Shown: in pieces, positions 25,965-33,259 of the stretch
Position numbering within the stretch: the first letter of the stretch is position 1
Layout of the letters: each line of letters starts with the position of its first letter
DNA from: Thermoactinomyces intermedius
Lineage (GTDB): Bacteria > Bacillota > Bacilli > Thermoactinomycetales > Thermoactinomycetaceae
Length of the DNA: 64,000 nucleotides
Assembly (NCBI RefSeq): GCF_016055025.1
Contig: NZ_JAECVW010000003.1
Reading direction: 5' to 3' (one strand)
Translations under genes and position numbers: made by a program
The notes under the pieces: model-generated
What the model was told of the DNA's origin: nothing
Database searches by the model: none
What the model saw: only the letters and a program-made list of their open reading frames with translations

Positions 25965-26054
25965 CAGACGCACCAAAGAAAAAAATCATGGATGAGGGCA
26001 AAAGATAAAAGCGAAAATACATCAGGCCGGCACCGCCGGTTCAAAGGGGAAAGC

Positions 26055-27173
26055 ATGATGACAAGCGTAAAGTCTGATATCCATAAGGTTGGCAGAGTCC
26101 ATTATTTGGACAATATTCGCTGGGTAACAGTGATTTTGGTCTTGATTTACCATGTGTTTTATCTGTTCAACACGGTCGGCGTGCCTTTCCCGGTTGCAGA
26201 TGATGCCGGGGTACGCGCGTTTGATACGTTTTCTTATATCGTTTATCCGTGGTTTATGGTCATCCTTTTTTTAATTGCCGGGATCAGCGCCAGGTATGCG
26301 CTCTACAAGCGGACCCACCGGGAATTTTTAAAAGACAAAGTGAACAAGCTTCTGGTTCCGTCCACCCTGGGTTTGTTTGTCTTTCACTGGATCTCCGGGT
26401 ACTTGAATATCAAGTGGGGAGGCGGGCTCGATTCCATTCCGGTTTGGATGCGTTATCCCGTTTTTGCCATGGCCGGAACCGGCCCTTTGTGGTTTATCCA
26501 AATGCTGTTTTTATTTTCTGTCTTCTTGGTGTTGATCCGTAAAATGGATAAAAACGACAAAATCTGGGCCTTTTGCGGGAAAATCAACATCGTCATGATC
26601 CTGTCGCTCGTTTTTGTCATCTGGGGGGCGGCACAGGTTTTGAATCCGCCTGTGATCACAACGTACCGATTTGGGATTTATGGCGCAGCTTATCTGATCG
26701 GTTACTTTGTTTTTTCCCATGATGAGGTTCAAAACGCCGTCGAAAAAATCCGGATTCCCATGTTGCTGGCGGCCGTCATTCTGGGAGTGGCCTTTACCGT
26801 CCGTTACTTTGGGGAAAGTTTCGTCTCCACAAAGTGCCTGACAAGCTTTTTGACCAACTGCTATCTGTGGGCCGCCATCCTTGCGATCCTCGGCTGTGGC
26901 AAAGCCTGGTTTAATAAAACGTCCGCTTTTGCATCCTATATGACCCGATCCAGCTTCGGTTTTTATGTGGTGCATTACTTGGTCGTTCAGGTGGTTTGTT
27001 TCTATGTTCACCATTTCAGTCCCTTGCCGAAGTCCCTGAATTACTTTTTGGCCTTGGCCATCGAACTGCCCGGCACGTTTCTCCTCTATGAGGGATTGCG
27101 GAGAATTCCAGTCATCCGCTATCTTGTGCTCGGGATGAAGAGGAAAAAAGTAAAACAACCGGCTCCCGTTTGA
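26055..27173 (+). CDS. Acyltransferase family 3 (OafA/MdoC-like) membrane protein
   Basis: 372 aa with about ten transmembrane helices. The first segment YLDNIRWVTVILVLIYHVFYLF has the conserved arginine and histidine of acyltransferase 3; AVFAMAGTGPLWFIQMLFLFSVF and the C-terminal SSFGFYVVHYLVVQVVCFYVHH also fit the family. It would O-acylate a cell-surface glycan, glycolipid or small molecule. Start ATG 26055 follows AAGGGG at 6 bases; the longer frame from 25992 begins inside the leader. Preceded by a consensus promoter and palindrome, so it is probably under a dedicated repressor. Confidence 0.85.
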   Translation: MMTSVKSDIHKVGRVHYLDNIRWVTVILVLIYHVFYLFNTVGVPFPVADDAGVRAFDTFSYIVYPWFMVILFLIAGISARYALYKRTHREFLKDKVNKLLVPSTLGLFVFHWISGYLNIKWGGGLDSIPVWMRYPVFAMAGTGPLWFIQMLFLFSVFLVLIRKMDKNDKIWAFCGKINIVMILSLVFVIWGAAQVLNPPVITTYRFGIYGAAYLIGYFVFSHDEVQNAVEKIRIPMLLAAVILGVAFTVRYFGESFVSTKCLTSFLTNCYLWAAILAILGCGKAWFNKTSAFASYMTRSSFGFYVVHYLVVQVVCFYVHHFSPLPKSLNYFLALAIELPGTFLLYEGLRRIPVIRYLVLGMKRKKVKQPAPV

Positions 27174-27198
27174 TTCGAGGAGCCGGCTTCTTTTTTTT
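27159..27198 (+). terminator. Terminator after acyltransferase
   Basis: CCGGCTCC / GGAGCCGG stem followed by CTTCTTTTTTTT. Confidence 0.85.
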
Positions 27199-27199
27199 A

Positions 27200-27366
27200 G
27201 ATATGCTTCCAAAATGTTTCCTGTCCCTCTGATTTTCCGGATGAACCCGAAACAAAGTCAAATTAGTCCAAGGTTCCTGGTCATGTTCTCTGGAGGCACA
27301 AACTCTTTTCAAATAATTGGTGCCTGATTTCATCAAACCCCGTATCGCTGATATGAAATTTTTCGG
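27200..27366 (-). pseudogene. Decayed YezG-family immunity gene (third copy)
   Basis: Segments nearly identical to the intact gene at 29261: GFDEIRHQLFEKS in one frame, then REHDQEPWTNLTLF in another, then directly ENQRDRKHF. There is therefore one frameshift and an internal deletion between the EPWTNLTLF and ENQRDR motifs, and the 5' half is missing. It lies just beyond the terminator of the second cassette. Confidence 0.85.
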
Positions 27367-27384
27367 AAAGTTAAAATAAAAAAG

Positions 27385-27420
27385 AAAACCGGTTTCCATT
27401 CTACAATAGAAACCGGTTTT
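27385..27420 (-). terminator. Terminator of cassette 2
   Basis: AAAACCGGTTTC / GAAACCGGTTTT stem; on the minus strand followed by CTTTTTTATTTT. The same hairpin recurs at 28602-28637. Confidence 0.85.
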
Positions 27421-27433
27421 TTGGTCATGTTCA

Positions 27434-27916
27434 TCAAAAAGTTTCTAACCACTTTTCTGTTAACAAGTCATATGCTTCGGCTGAATTTGGATAGTACAGA
27501 TAATAAGGGAGTTTCGATTTCTTTCCGCCGGCTTTGTTAAAGCATTCCTGAAAAAACGGAACAAAGTAATCTTTAACATGGGAATCCATTTCCTCTACGA
27601 GTTCTTCATCTTCTTCCAGCTTTTCGAATTCCTCTGGTGAAAGTTCTTGCTCCAGTTTTTCATAGGCATAAAATCCAAAGGGAGCATTTCCAAATTTAAG
27701 CTCTTGTCCATTAGCATCGGTGAAAAGCTGGGTTCCCCACCCGTTCATGGGCGAAATCGTTACACCAAAAATGCCGCCATCCCCTCTGACTTCCAACAAA
27801 ATAAAGGTGGTATCCGGATGAAACGGATACTGAAATAAATAAGGGAAATAAGCAATCACTTTTTCTTTTTTATCATTCATTGCCTCTTGTAAAAGTAACT
27901 TAATTTTTGGGTCCAT
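27434..27916 (-). CDS. Unknown acidic protein B2 of the toxin locus
   Basis: 160 aa, soluble, acidic. Core features: YPFHPDTTFILLEVRGDGGI (residues about 29-48), SPMNGWGTQ, then YAYEKLEQELSPEEFEKLEE, and the terminal GGKKSKLPYYLYYPN...YDLLTEKW. Closely related to B1 at 28643. I do not recognise the family. Its placement after a YezG-type immunity gene, and co-duplication with it, suggests an immunity or accessory role. ATG 27916 follows GGGAGCGA. No signal peptide. Confidence 0.85.
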   Translation of the reverse strand: MDPKIKLLLQEAMNDKKEKVIAYFPYLFQYPFHPDTTFILLEVRGDGGIFGVTISPMNGWGTQLFTDANGQELKFGNAPFGFYAYEKLEQELSPEEFEKLEEDEELVEEMDSHVKDYFVPFFQECFNKAGGKKSKLPYYLYYPNSAEAYDLLTEKWLETF

Positions 27917-28077
27917 TCGAATTCGCTCCCGTAATGCCAGTCAGTTAAAATTCGTCAAATTAATCATGCCGACTCCATTGCCAATGGGGAGCCGGCAAAA
28001 AACTTTGGGAGTTTTGTTATAAACCCGGAGTAAAACACGAGCATGATCAATGAAAATAAGAGATAAAAGGGGAGACT

Positions 28078-28566
28078 TTACTTTTCTTCCTTTTCTTTTT
28101 TTAAGTATTCTTCCAAAAATTCTCTGTCCTCTTGTTCTTCTGGGATCATTCCAAGGTATCGATACTTCCAAATGATTCGGCGATGCAGAGGATTGGCATC
28201 GGAGAGATCTTCATAGTCGAAATGGATTTTTATTTTTCCGGATGAATCTAAGTACAAAGTCAGATTGGTCCAAGGCTCTTGGTCATGTTTTTTGAAGGTT
28301 TCCCACAATTCTTCAAGATGGTCAAATAATTGAAAGAGCACTTTATCAAACTCAGACTGATCTATATGAAACCTTTTCGGTATATCCATGTAATAAACAG
28401 GTGATGTGCTGTTTTCAGGATAATAGTAGAAAAAAGAATAACAAAATCCTTCATTCACTTCTCCATACAAATAAACTTTCTCCCATTCTTCGGGAATCAT
28501 TTCAACAATGGTTTCTCCGATTTGTTGATAAAGCTTTTCTGATTGGGTTTCGAATGGAGTATCCAT
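28078..28566 (-). CDS. YezG-family (DUF600) immunity protein, copy 2
   Basis: 162 aa. YQQIGETIVEMIPEEWEKVY at the N-terminus, the aromatic YFFYYYPE-type strand, WETFKKHDQEPWTNLTLYLD and FDYEDLSDANPLHRRIIWKY mark the DUF600/YezG family, whose Bacillus member neutralises the nuclease toxin YeeF. It is clearly paralogous to the gene at 29261 but diverged in the middle region, as expected for immunity variants. Preceded by GGGGGG. It has no adjacent toxin of its own, so it is an orphan. Confidence 0.88.
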   Translation of the reverse strand: MDTPFETQSEKLYQQIGETIVEMIPEEWEKVYLYGEVNEGFCYSFFYYYPENSTSPVYYMDIPKRFHIDQSEFDKVLFQLFDHLEELWETFKKHDQEPWTNLTLYLDSSGKIKIHFDYEDLSDANPLHRRIIWKYRYLGMIPEEQEDREFLEEYLKKEKEEK

Positions 28567-28601
28567 GGATTTATCTTCCCCCCGTAAAATAAATAAAAAA
28601 G

Positions 28602-28637
28602 AAAACCGGTTTCAATTCTACAATAGAAACCGGTTTT
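28602..28637 (-). terminator. Terminator of cassette 1
   Basis: AAAACCGGTTTC / GAAACCGGTTTT hairpin with A-rich left flank (T tract on minus), near-identical to 27385-27420. Confidence 0.85.
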
Positions 28638-28642
28638 TCGTG

Positions 28643-29122
28643 TTATTCAACCGAAGAGTCAATCCACCTTTCTGTTAACAAGTCATAGACATCGCCATTT
28701 GTATAGCCCAGATAATAAGGGAGTTTCGATTTCTTTCCGCCGGCTTGGTCAAAACACTCTTGAAAAAACTGAAGTAAATATTCTTTTACATAATCATCCA
28801 TATCATCCACTAGCTCTTCATCTTCTTCCAGCTTTTCGAATTCCTCTGGTGGAAGCACTTGCTCCAGTTTTTCATAAGCATAGAATCCAAAGGAACCCAC
28901 TTTCGGGTCTTCTCCATTAGCATCCATGTTGAGTTGTCTTCCAAATCCGTTCATGGGTGTGATCGTTGCACCAAAAATCCCTCTGTCACCTCTGATTTCT
29001 AACAAGATAAAGGTTGTATCCGGATGAAACGGATATTGTAATAAATACCGAAAATGCTGAATGACATTTTCTTTTTCTAAATTAATTCCTTCTTGGAGGA
29101 GTGATTTGATTTTACGATCCAT
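28643..29122 (-). CDS. Unknown acidic protein B1 of the toxin locus
   Basis: 159 aa, paralogue of the protein at 27434 with the same YPFHPDTTFILLEIRGDRGI core, FGFYAYEKLEQVLPPEEFEK segment and GGKKSKLPYYLGY tail. No known domain recognised. The start is ATG 29122 behind GGGAGCGA, which aligns with B2; a longer frame to 29173 is not conserved in B2. It follows the YezG-like gene by 138 bases and ends at a strong terminator, closing the toxin-immunity unit. Probably a second immunity or chaperone-type protein, by context only. Confidence 0.85.
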   Translation of the reverse strand: MDRKIKSLLQEGINLEKENVIQHFRYLLQYPFHPDTTFILLEIRGDRGIFGATITPMNGFGRQLNMDANGEDPKVGSFGFYAYEKLEQVLPPEEFEKLEEDEELVDDMDDYVKEYLLQFFQECFDQAGGKKSKLPYYLGYTNGDVYDLLTERWIDSSVE

Positions 29123-29260
29123 TCGAATTCGCTCCCGTAATGCCAGTCTGTTAAAATTCGTTAAACTAATCATGCCGGCCTCATTGCCAATGGGGAGCCG
29201 GTGGAAAATGCAGTGCTTTAAGCAATGATAACGTTATGGAGAAAGATACTGTAAACATTT

Positions 29261-29737
29261 TTATATATCCTCTTTTTTCTGTTTTAGATATTCATCTATA
29301 AAAGATCTGTCCCTCTGATTTTCTGGTACAATTCCAAGATATTGATATCTCCAAATGATTCTGCGTTTTCGCGGGCTCGCATGAGAGAGATCTTCATAGT
29401 CGAAATGGATTTTTAATTTTCCGGATGAATCCAAGAACAAAGTCAGGTTGGTCCAAGGCTCTTGGTTATGTTCTCTGAAGGTTTCCCACAACTTCACAAA
29501 CTCTTCGAATAATTGGTGCTTAATTTCATCAAACTCCGTATCGCTGATATGAAATTTTTCGGGAATATCCAAAAAGTAAACAGGGGATGAATGATTTACA
29601 GGGTAGTAGTAAAAGTAAACATAACTAAATCCTTCACTCACTTCCGCATACAAATAAACTTTTTCCCATTCTTCGGGAATCATTTCAACAATGGTTTCTC
29701 CAATCTGCTGATATATTTTTCCTAATTGAGCTTCCAT
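29261..29737 (-). CDS. YezG-family (DUF600) immunity protein, copy 1
   Basis: 158 aa, with YQQIGETIVEMIPEEWEKVY, WETFREHNQEPWTNLTLFLD and FDYEDLSHASPRKRRIIWRY. Its ATG is immediately adjacent to the toxin stop codon (TAA then ATG) and its AGGAGG site lies inside the toxin's last codons, giving tight coupling of toxin and antidote. By analogy with YezG-YeeF it should bind and block the C-terminal nuclease of the neighbour. Cytoplasmic. Confidence 0.92.
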   Translation of the reverse strand: MEAQLGKIYQQIGETIVEMIPEEWEKVYLYAEVSEGFSYVYFYYYPVNHSSPVYFLDIPEKFHISDTEFDEIKHQLFEEFVKLWETFREHNQEPWTNLTLFLDSSGKLKIHFDYEDLSHASPRKRRIIWRYQYLGIVPENQRDRSFIDEYLKQKKEDI

Positions 29738-31252
29738 TTATTTACCTCCTGGTCTATTTTTAAACTCAATTTCAACCCAAGGATCATCACCAATTTTATA
29801 TTTTATTTTAAAGTAATCTGGTCGATTTGAATTGCCAATGTATTTAGGATTTATTTTGACCTTAACTTCATTATTATGAAGTAATTCTTCTTTCCATTCG
29901 TTCTCCAACTTTTTCCATTCACCTCTGTTCAGATTAGAGTTCATCGGGACCAGGTTATCAATTTCACCAGATCCTTTGAAAATAGTCGCTATTAAATGGC
30001 CGCCATCGTCATCTGGCAACCTGTCATCACCACCCACGGTCCTTTGAGCATAATTATTCCTTTTTCCTTTGCCTAATTTTAAGGATGCTTCAATGTCTAT
30101 GATTCTTCCGTTTGCATCGGTTATATATTTATAGCCTTCATTTGAAGTGTATTCAATGTTTGCTTTTAAAGCTTTTTTGCCATTTCTTTTGGTGAAGTGC
30201 TCTCCATATTTTTCACATTTAATTGGAGAAGCCAGTGCTATGGATGCCAAATAACTGTTTGATTGATATCGATAAGAAAAACAATCTGCGACTTGTTTTG
30301 CTGCGATTTCAACAGTTTCTGATTTTTTGAATGCGGTGGTTACTTTATCGATGATTGGGTCCAACTTGGGAACGATGAATGATCCTAATCCGACCAGTGC
30401 TGCGCCGCCTATTCCCGATAAGACTGCATTTTTCCAATTGATTTTTCGCCCGTGCAAAATATCGTCTGCGACGCTTGTACCGGCGCCTTCTACTGCTCCG
30501 ATGACTCCACCTTTGGTAAACATGTTTTGCAGAGGTGCCGGCAATTTGGAAACCAGTTTTTGACCTCCGCGCAGAACAGGTCCCAAGACTTTGGAATTCT
30601 TGGCACCCATGATCAGTTTTTGCCCGATGCCACTGGCCAAGCCCCGGGAAGCTCCTGCAGTGATGCCTCCTCCGATCAATCCCAAGAGGCCGCCAATGGC
30701 TGCTTCCAAGAAGGTCATTTTGTTAATTTCCCAACCATTCAGGGCCATACTGATCACAAATGACAAAGCCATACCACTGAGTACGGCAATCCCTAACGGG
30801 GTGGCAAAGATGCACAAGACAATGCCCAAAATCAAGACGCCGGCAAACGCTATGTATTCCTTAAATTTGACGATCCAGTCCCAAACTGCAGACAGTGTAT
30901 CAATTACGACTTCTGCTATTTTGGAGCAAATTTCAGTAAACCAATCCCAAAAGGCAGCCGCTTTCTCTTTGGTCCATTCCCATGCTCCTGAAATTTTGTC
31001 CCCGAACCAATCCGCAGCTTCTGACAATGGTTCGGTTATGGAATCAAGTAGTCCTTTCTTTTCTTCAACCGGAGGGGACGATACCGGCTGTTCTTTTTGT
31101 ACGGGAGTTTTTTGTTCAAATTGATTGAAATCATCATTGATTTCAGGAACTTGGATCCCTCCGTCGGCATGGACAATGTCATTTCCCCAGATGCTAAATC
31201 CTGCAAAGATAAAAAGCAGGATAAGTATAAGTTGAAAAAATTGTTTTCCCAT
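29738..31252 (-). CDS. Polymorphic toxin: exported pretoxin region plus C-terminal non-specific nuclease
   Basis: 504 aa. Residues 1-28 form a signal peptide (FFQLILILLFIFAGFSIWG). A Pro/Glu-rich linker leads to two Trp-rich amphipathic stretches (GAWEWTKEKAAAFWDWF, AVWDWIVKF). Hydrophobic Gly-rich segments follow at about 130-230 and 265-300. The C-terminal ~150 residues hold a DNA/RNA non-specific endonuclease (Endonuclea_NS_2-like) core with DDGGHLIATIFKGSGEIDNL, then VPMNSNLNRGEWKKLENEW; GGH supplies the catalytic His. There is no LXG or WXG domain, unlike B. subtilis YeeF. Directly followed by its YezG-type immunity gene. The start is set by ATG 31252; the Shine-Dalgarno sequence is 32 bases away, across a palindrome. 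Confidence 0.88.
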   Translation of the reverse strand: MGKQFFQLILILLFIFAGFSIWGNDIVHADGGIQVPEINDDFNQFEQKTPVQKEQPVSSPPVEEKKGLLDSITEPLSEAADWFGDKISGAWEWTKEKAAAFWDWFTEICSKIAEVVIDTLSAVWDWIVKFKEYIAFAGVLILGIVLCIFATPLGIAVLSGMALSFVISMALNGWEINKMTFLEAAIGGLLGLIGGGITAGASRGLASGIGQKLIMGAKNSKVLGPVLRGGQKLVSKLPAPLQNMFTKGGVIGAVEGAGTSVADDILHGRKINWKNAVLSGIGGAALVGLGSFIVPKLDPIIDKVTTAFKKSETVEIAAKQVADCFSYRYQSNSYLASIALASPIKCEKYGEHFTKRNGKKALKANIEYTSNEGYKYITDANGRIIDIEASLKLGKGKRNNYAQRTVGGDDRLPDDDGGHLIATIFKGSGEIDNLVPMNSNLNRGEWKKLENEWKEELLHNNEVKVKINPKYIGNSNRPDYFKIKYKIGDDPWVEIEFKNRPGGK

Positions 31253-31592
31253 ACGTTCAGTTACGGGTTCCCGTAACTCGGTTTCCTCCTTTCTTATTCA
31301 TAATAAGCTATAAAACAATTATAATTATAAAAATATTATAAATCTGCTGCATGTAAAATTTTAAAAAAAATTTAACGATTGGAGGCTTTGTGTTTTTTAG
31401 CCAGGAAAAATTGCATGACATGGTTATATTGGAAAGGGTTAAGAGGAAGAAACGGAGGCGGGGGATCCTCCGGGAGGGGATTAAATACAACAAATGAAAA
31501 TGGTGTTTTGGGGGTGGGGGATGAGCCGGTGAAAAGATGGGGAAGGGATTTCTGCAGGGGGAATGTCGGGTTCTTGGGTTGAACCCGGCTTT
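31253..31592. other. Toxin leader and AT-rich intergenic region
   Basis: Contains the toxin Shine-Dalgarno sequence and palindrome, then an AT-rich stretch (31300-31375) with TATAAT-like boxes on the minus strand that probably hold the toxin promoter. A 67-codon plus-strand frame here (31379-31582) is Gly/Arg-rich and unconvincing. Confidence 0.5.
31259..31291 (-). promoter_or_regulatory. Palindrome between toxin Shine-Dalgarno and start codon
   Basis: On the minus strand AAGGAGG (31291-31285) is followed by a perfect palindrome AGTTACGGG / CCCGTAACT (arms 31270-31278 and 31259-31267), then 6 bases to ATG. No alternative start codon in frame lies between the Shine-Dalgarno sequence and the ATG. 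Confidence 0.6.
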
Positions 31593-31597
31593 TTAAA
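31568..31597 (+). terminator. Plus-strand terminator-like hairpin
   Basis: CGGGTTC / GAACCCG with a 7-base loop and CTTTTT, next to the end of the licC-like gene. No obvious plus-strand gene uses it. Confidence 0.5.
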
Positions 31598-32273
31598 ATC
31601 CTTCCCGGTGCAGACGCTTTAAGTCTTCCAGGCTGTCGATTTCATGGGTGTCCCAAGCATCGATTTCTTGCAAACGGACATTCAAATCCCGGATGTTTTC
31701 TTTGACGATGTGATCCCAGTATTTGTTTTGGAAATCTCCGTTTGCGACGGTTTCTTCCAGTTTTTTGACCAGTTTCCGGCCGTCTGTTTCGCTCCAATAG
31801 GAGACGCCGCACAGGATGTAATCATTTCCTTGTTCCTCGATGGTGATGTTTTGGATCCGGTTTTGCGAATCCGTGTGAAGGACCCATTCGTTGACAAACG
31901 GTTTTTTGGCGCTGAAGTATAACGAGGTGGACGGCTTGTCCAAAAGAAAATTGCGGCGCAGATAGTTGTCGGCGTCAATGACATAAGCGCCGGGCAAGTA
32001 TTCCCGGGCCAGGTACATGGAATAGAGGTTGTTGTACCGGTCATAGTGCGGGTTGTGGATCAGCGTGACGGCAAATTTCTTCTTTAAATAAGTAAATTTT
32101 TCGTGCAGGTATCCCGTCACCACCGCGATATCCCGGACACCGGTTTCCCTTAAAAAACGGATTTGCCTTTCCAACAGCGGTTCATCGTTTACGGTGATGA
32201 GGGATTTCGGGGTGGTCAAGGTGAGCGGGCGAAGCCGGGTCCCCATTCCTGCTGCCAGCAAAATGGCTTTCAT
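31593..32273 (-). CDS. LicC-like nucleotidyltransferase (CTP:phosphocholine cytidylyltransferase candidate)
   Basis: 226 aa. The N-terminal nucleotide-binding signature is AILLAAGMGTRLRPLTLTTP with PKSLITVNDEPLL, and the metal-binding Asp is in AYVIDADNYL. FLRETGVRDIAVVTGYLHEKF and HNPHYDRYNNLYSMYLAREY match LicC-type enzymes, which make CDP-choline from phosphocholine and CTP. The start has AAGGAGGTG and overlaps the end of the licB-like gene by 4 bases. Last gene of the three-gene unit licA-fusion/licB/licC. The exact alcohol or sugar substrate is inferred from context. Confidence 0.85.
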   Translation of the reverse strand: MKAILLAAGMGTRLRPLTLTTPKSLITVNDEPLLERQIRFLRETGVRDIAVVTGYLHEKFTYLKKKFAVTLIHNPHYDRYNNLYSMYLAREYLPGAYVIDADNYLRRNFLLDKPSTSLYFSAKKPFVNEWVLHTDSQNRIQNITIEEQGNDYILCGVSYWSETDGRKLVKKLEETVANGDFQNKYWDHIVKENIRDLNVRLQEIDAWDTHEIDSLEDLKRLHREGF

Positions 32274-33259
32274 CGTTTCACCTCCTTCATGGTCCGGTTC
32301 CGGAATTTTTTCAAAAAGTGCGTGAGATTCAGTTCATCTTTTTCAGCCACCGTCAGCACGGAACCCAGGATGATCATGAGGCTGTAACCAATCATTTTCA
32401 AAGAGAGGGGTTCGCTGAAAAACAGAAAGCCGAAGAAGATGGCCCAGCCGGAATAAGAGATGTTCAGTCCCATGGCCTTGGCGGGACCGATGGCCCGGAT
32501 GGCTTTGTAATAAAACAGGTAGGAGACCGATCCGGCCAAAGCAACGAGAGCGAGAAAGAACAGTTCCTTTTTGGCCATGACATCGGCGGCAAAGTGCCAA
32601 CCGCCAAAGAACGGAAGAATGACGGTGCAGTAGGTGACCGTTGAAACCAGTTGGCGCAGCAGGATGGATTGCTCCGGGGAAATTTGGACTTTTTTCATTC
32701 CATAAGCAACCAGGACGCATTCCAATCCCCAGCAGATAATGCACAGAAGGACATACAAAAATCCGAGCCGGGACGGAACGGAAGCATCCTCTGTTCCCGA
32801 GGAGCCGAGCAGGATGATGAACAAAATGCTGATGAAAAGCCCAAACCAGTTTTTGGGGCGCAGACGGTCTTTCAAAAGCAGAAAAGAGAAGAAGGCCCCG
32901 ACGGCCGGATAAACCGCGGAGAACGAAGCGGCATAGGAGGAACCGAGGCGGTGGATGGAAAGCACATAAAAGGTCATTCCAAGCGGGCCGCCAAGGATCG
33001 AGCCCAGAATGACATACCATCCGCCGGTTGTTTTGATGTTTGCGAGTGCTTTCTTCAGTTCCCCCTTCAGGGACAAATATCCGGCGATCCACAAGCCCGA
33101 TGCAGCGTCATGCAAAAAAGTCCCCACCAGCGGGGCGAGGAACAATGCCTGCCCGGAGGAGGCGAACAGATCGCGGGAGAGGATCGCTCCGATGAATACC
33201 GTGTCCAACGCCCACATGATCCCCGATAAGAGTCCGAAAGCTGCACCGGCCCGTTTCAT
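32270..33259 (-). CDS. LicB-like DMT/EamA family transporter
   Basis: 329 aa, ten transmembrane helices in two EamA repeats. The N-terminus AGAAFGLLSGIMWALDTVFIG and the central SSYAASFSAVYPAVGAFFSF and GLECVLVAYGMKK segments resemble LicB, the choline permease of lic loci. Flanked by LicA- and LicC-like domains, so choline uptake is the natural reading. The start is ATG 33259, overlapping the upstream gene's TGA by 4 bases; a 37-residue upstream extension in the same frame is not credible. Confidence 0.85.
   Translation of the reverse strand: MKRAGAAFGLLSGIMWALDTVFIGAILSRDLFASSGQALFLAPLVGTFLHDAASGLWIAGYLSLKGELKKALANIKTTGGWYVILGSILGGPLGMTFYVLSIHRLGSSYAASFSAVYPAVGAFFSFLLLKDRLRPKNWFGLFISILFIILLGSSGTEDASVPSRLGFLYVLLCIICWGLECVLVAYGMKKVQISPEQSILLRQLVSTVTYCTVILPFFGGWHFAADVMAKKELFFLALVALAGSVSYLFYYKAIRAIGPAKAMGLNISYSGWAIFFGFLFFSEPLSLKMIGYSLMIILGSVLTVAEKDELNLTHFLKKFRNRTMKEVKR

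Larger units (their letters stand above)
25582..26054. other. Intergenic region, mostly noncoding
   Basis: Contains the methyltransferase terminator (25678-25720) and the promoter/operator at 25909-25964. The minus strand has a roughly 38-codon frame (starting MKDIFIKEGIGEKLNEMNGE) overlapping the terminator; I do not regard it as an established gene. Confidence 0.4.
27375..28570 (-). repeat. Duplicated cassette, copy 2 (YezG-like + unknown protein)
   Basis: Contains terminator, unknown-family gene and YezG-family gene in the same order as 28595-29740. Noncoding links are also shared, for example TCGAATTCGCTCCCGTAATG and CATTGCCAATGGGGAGCCGG, so the whole unit was duplicated rather than single genes. 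Confidence 0.85.
28595..29740 (-). repeat. Duplicated cassette, copy 1 (adjacent to toxin)
   Basis: Same gene order and noncoding links as copy 2. The B1 leader contains an in-frame extension starting MISLTNFNRLALRERIRM which in copy 2 is broken by a stop codon, showing that the short start is the functional one. Confidence 0.8.

Noticed and set aside
31379..31582. 67-codon plus-strand frame rich in Gly and Arg
   Set aside because: No ribosome binding site, G-run driven composition, and no family resemblance; more likely noncoding.
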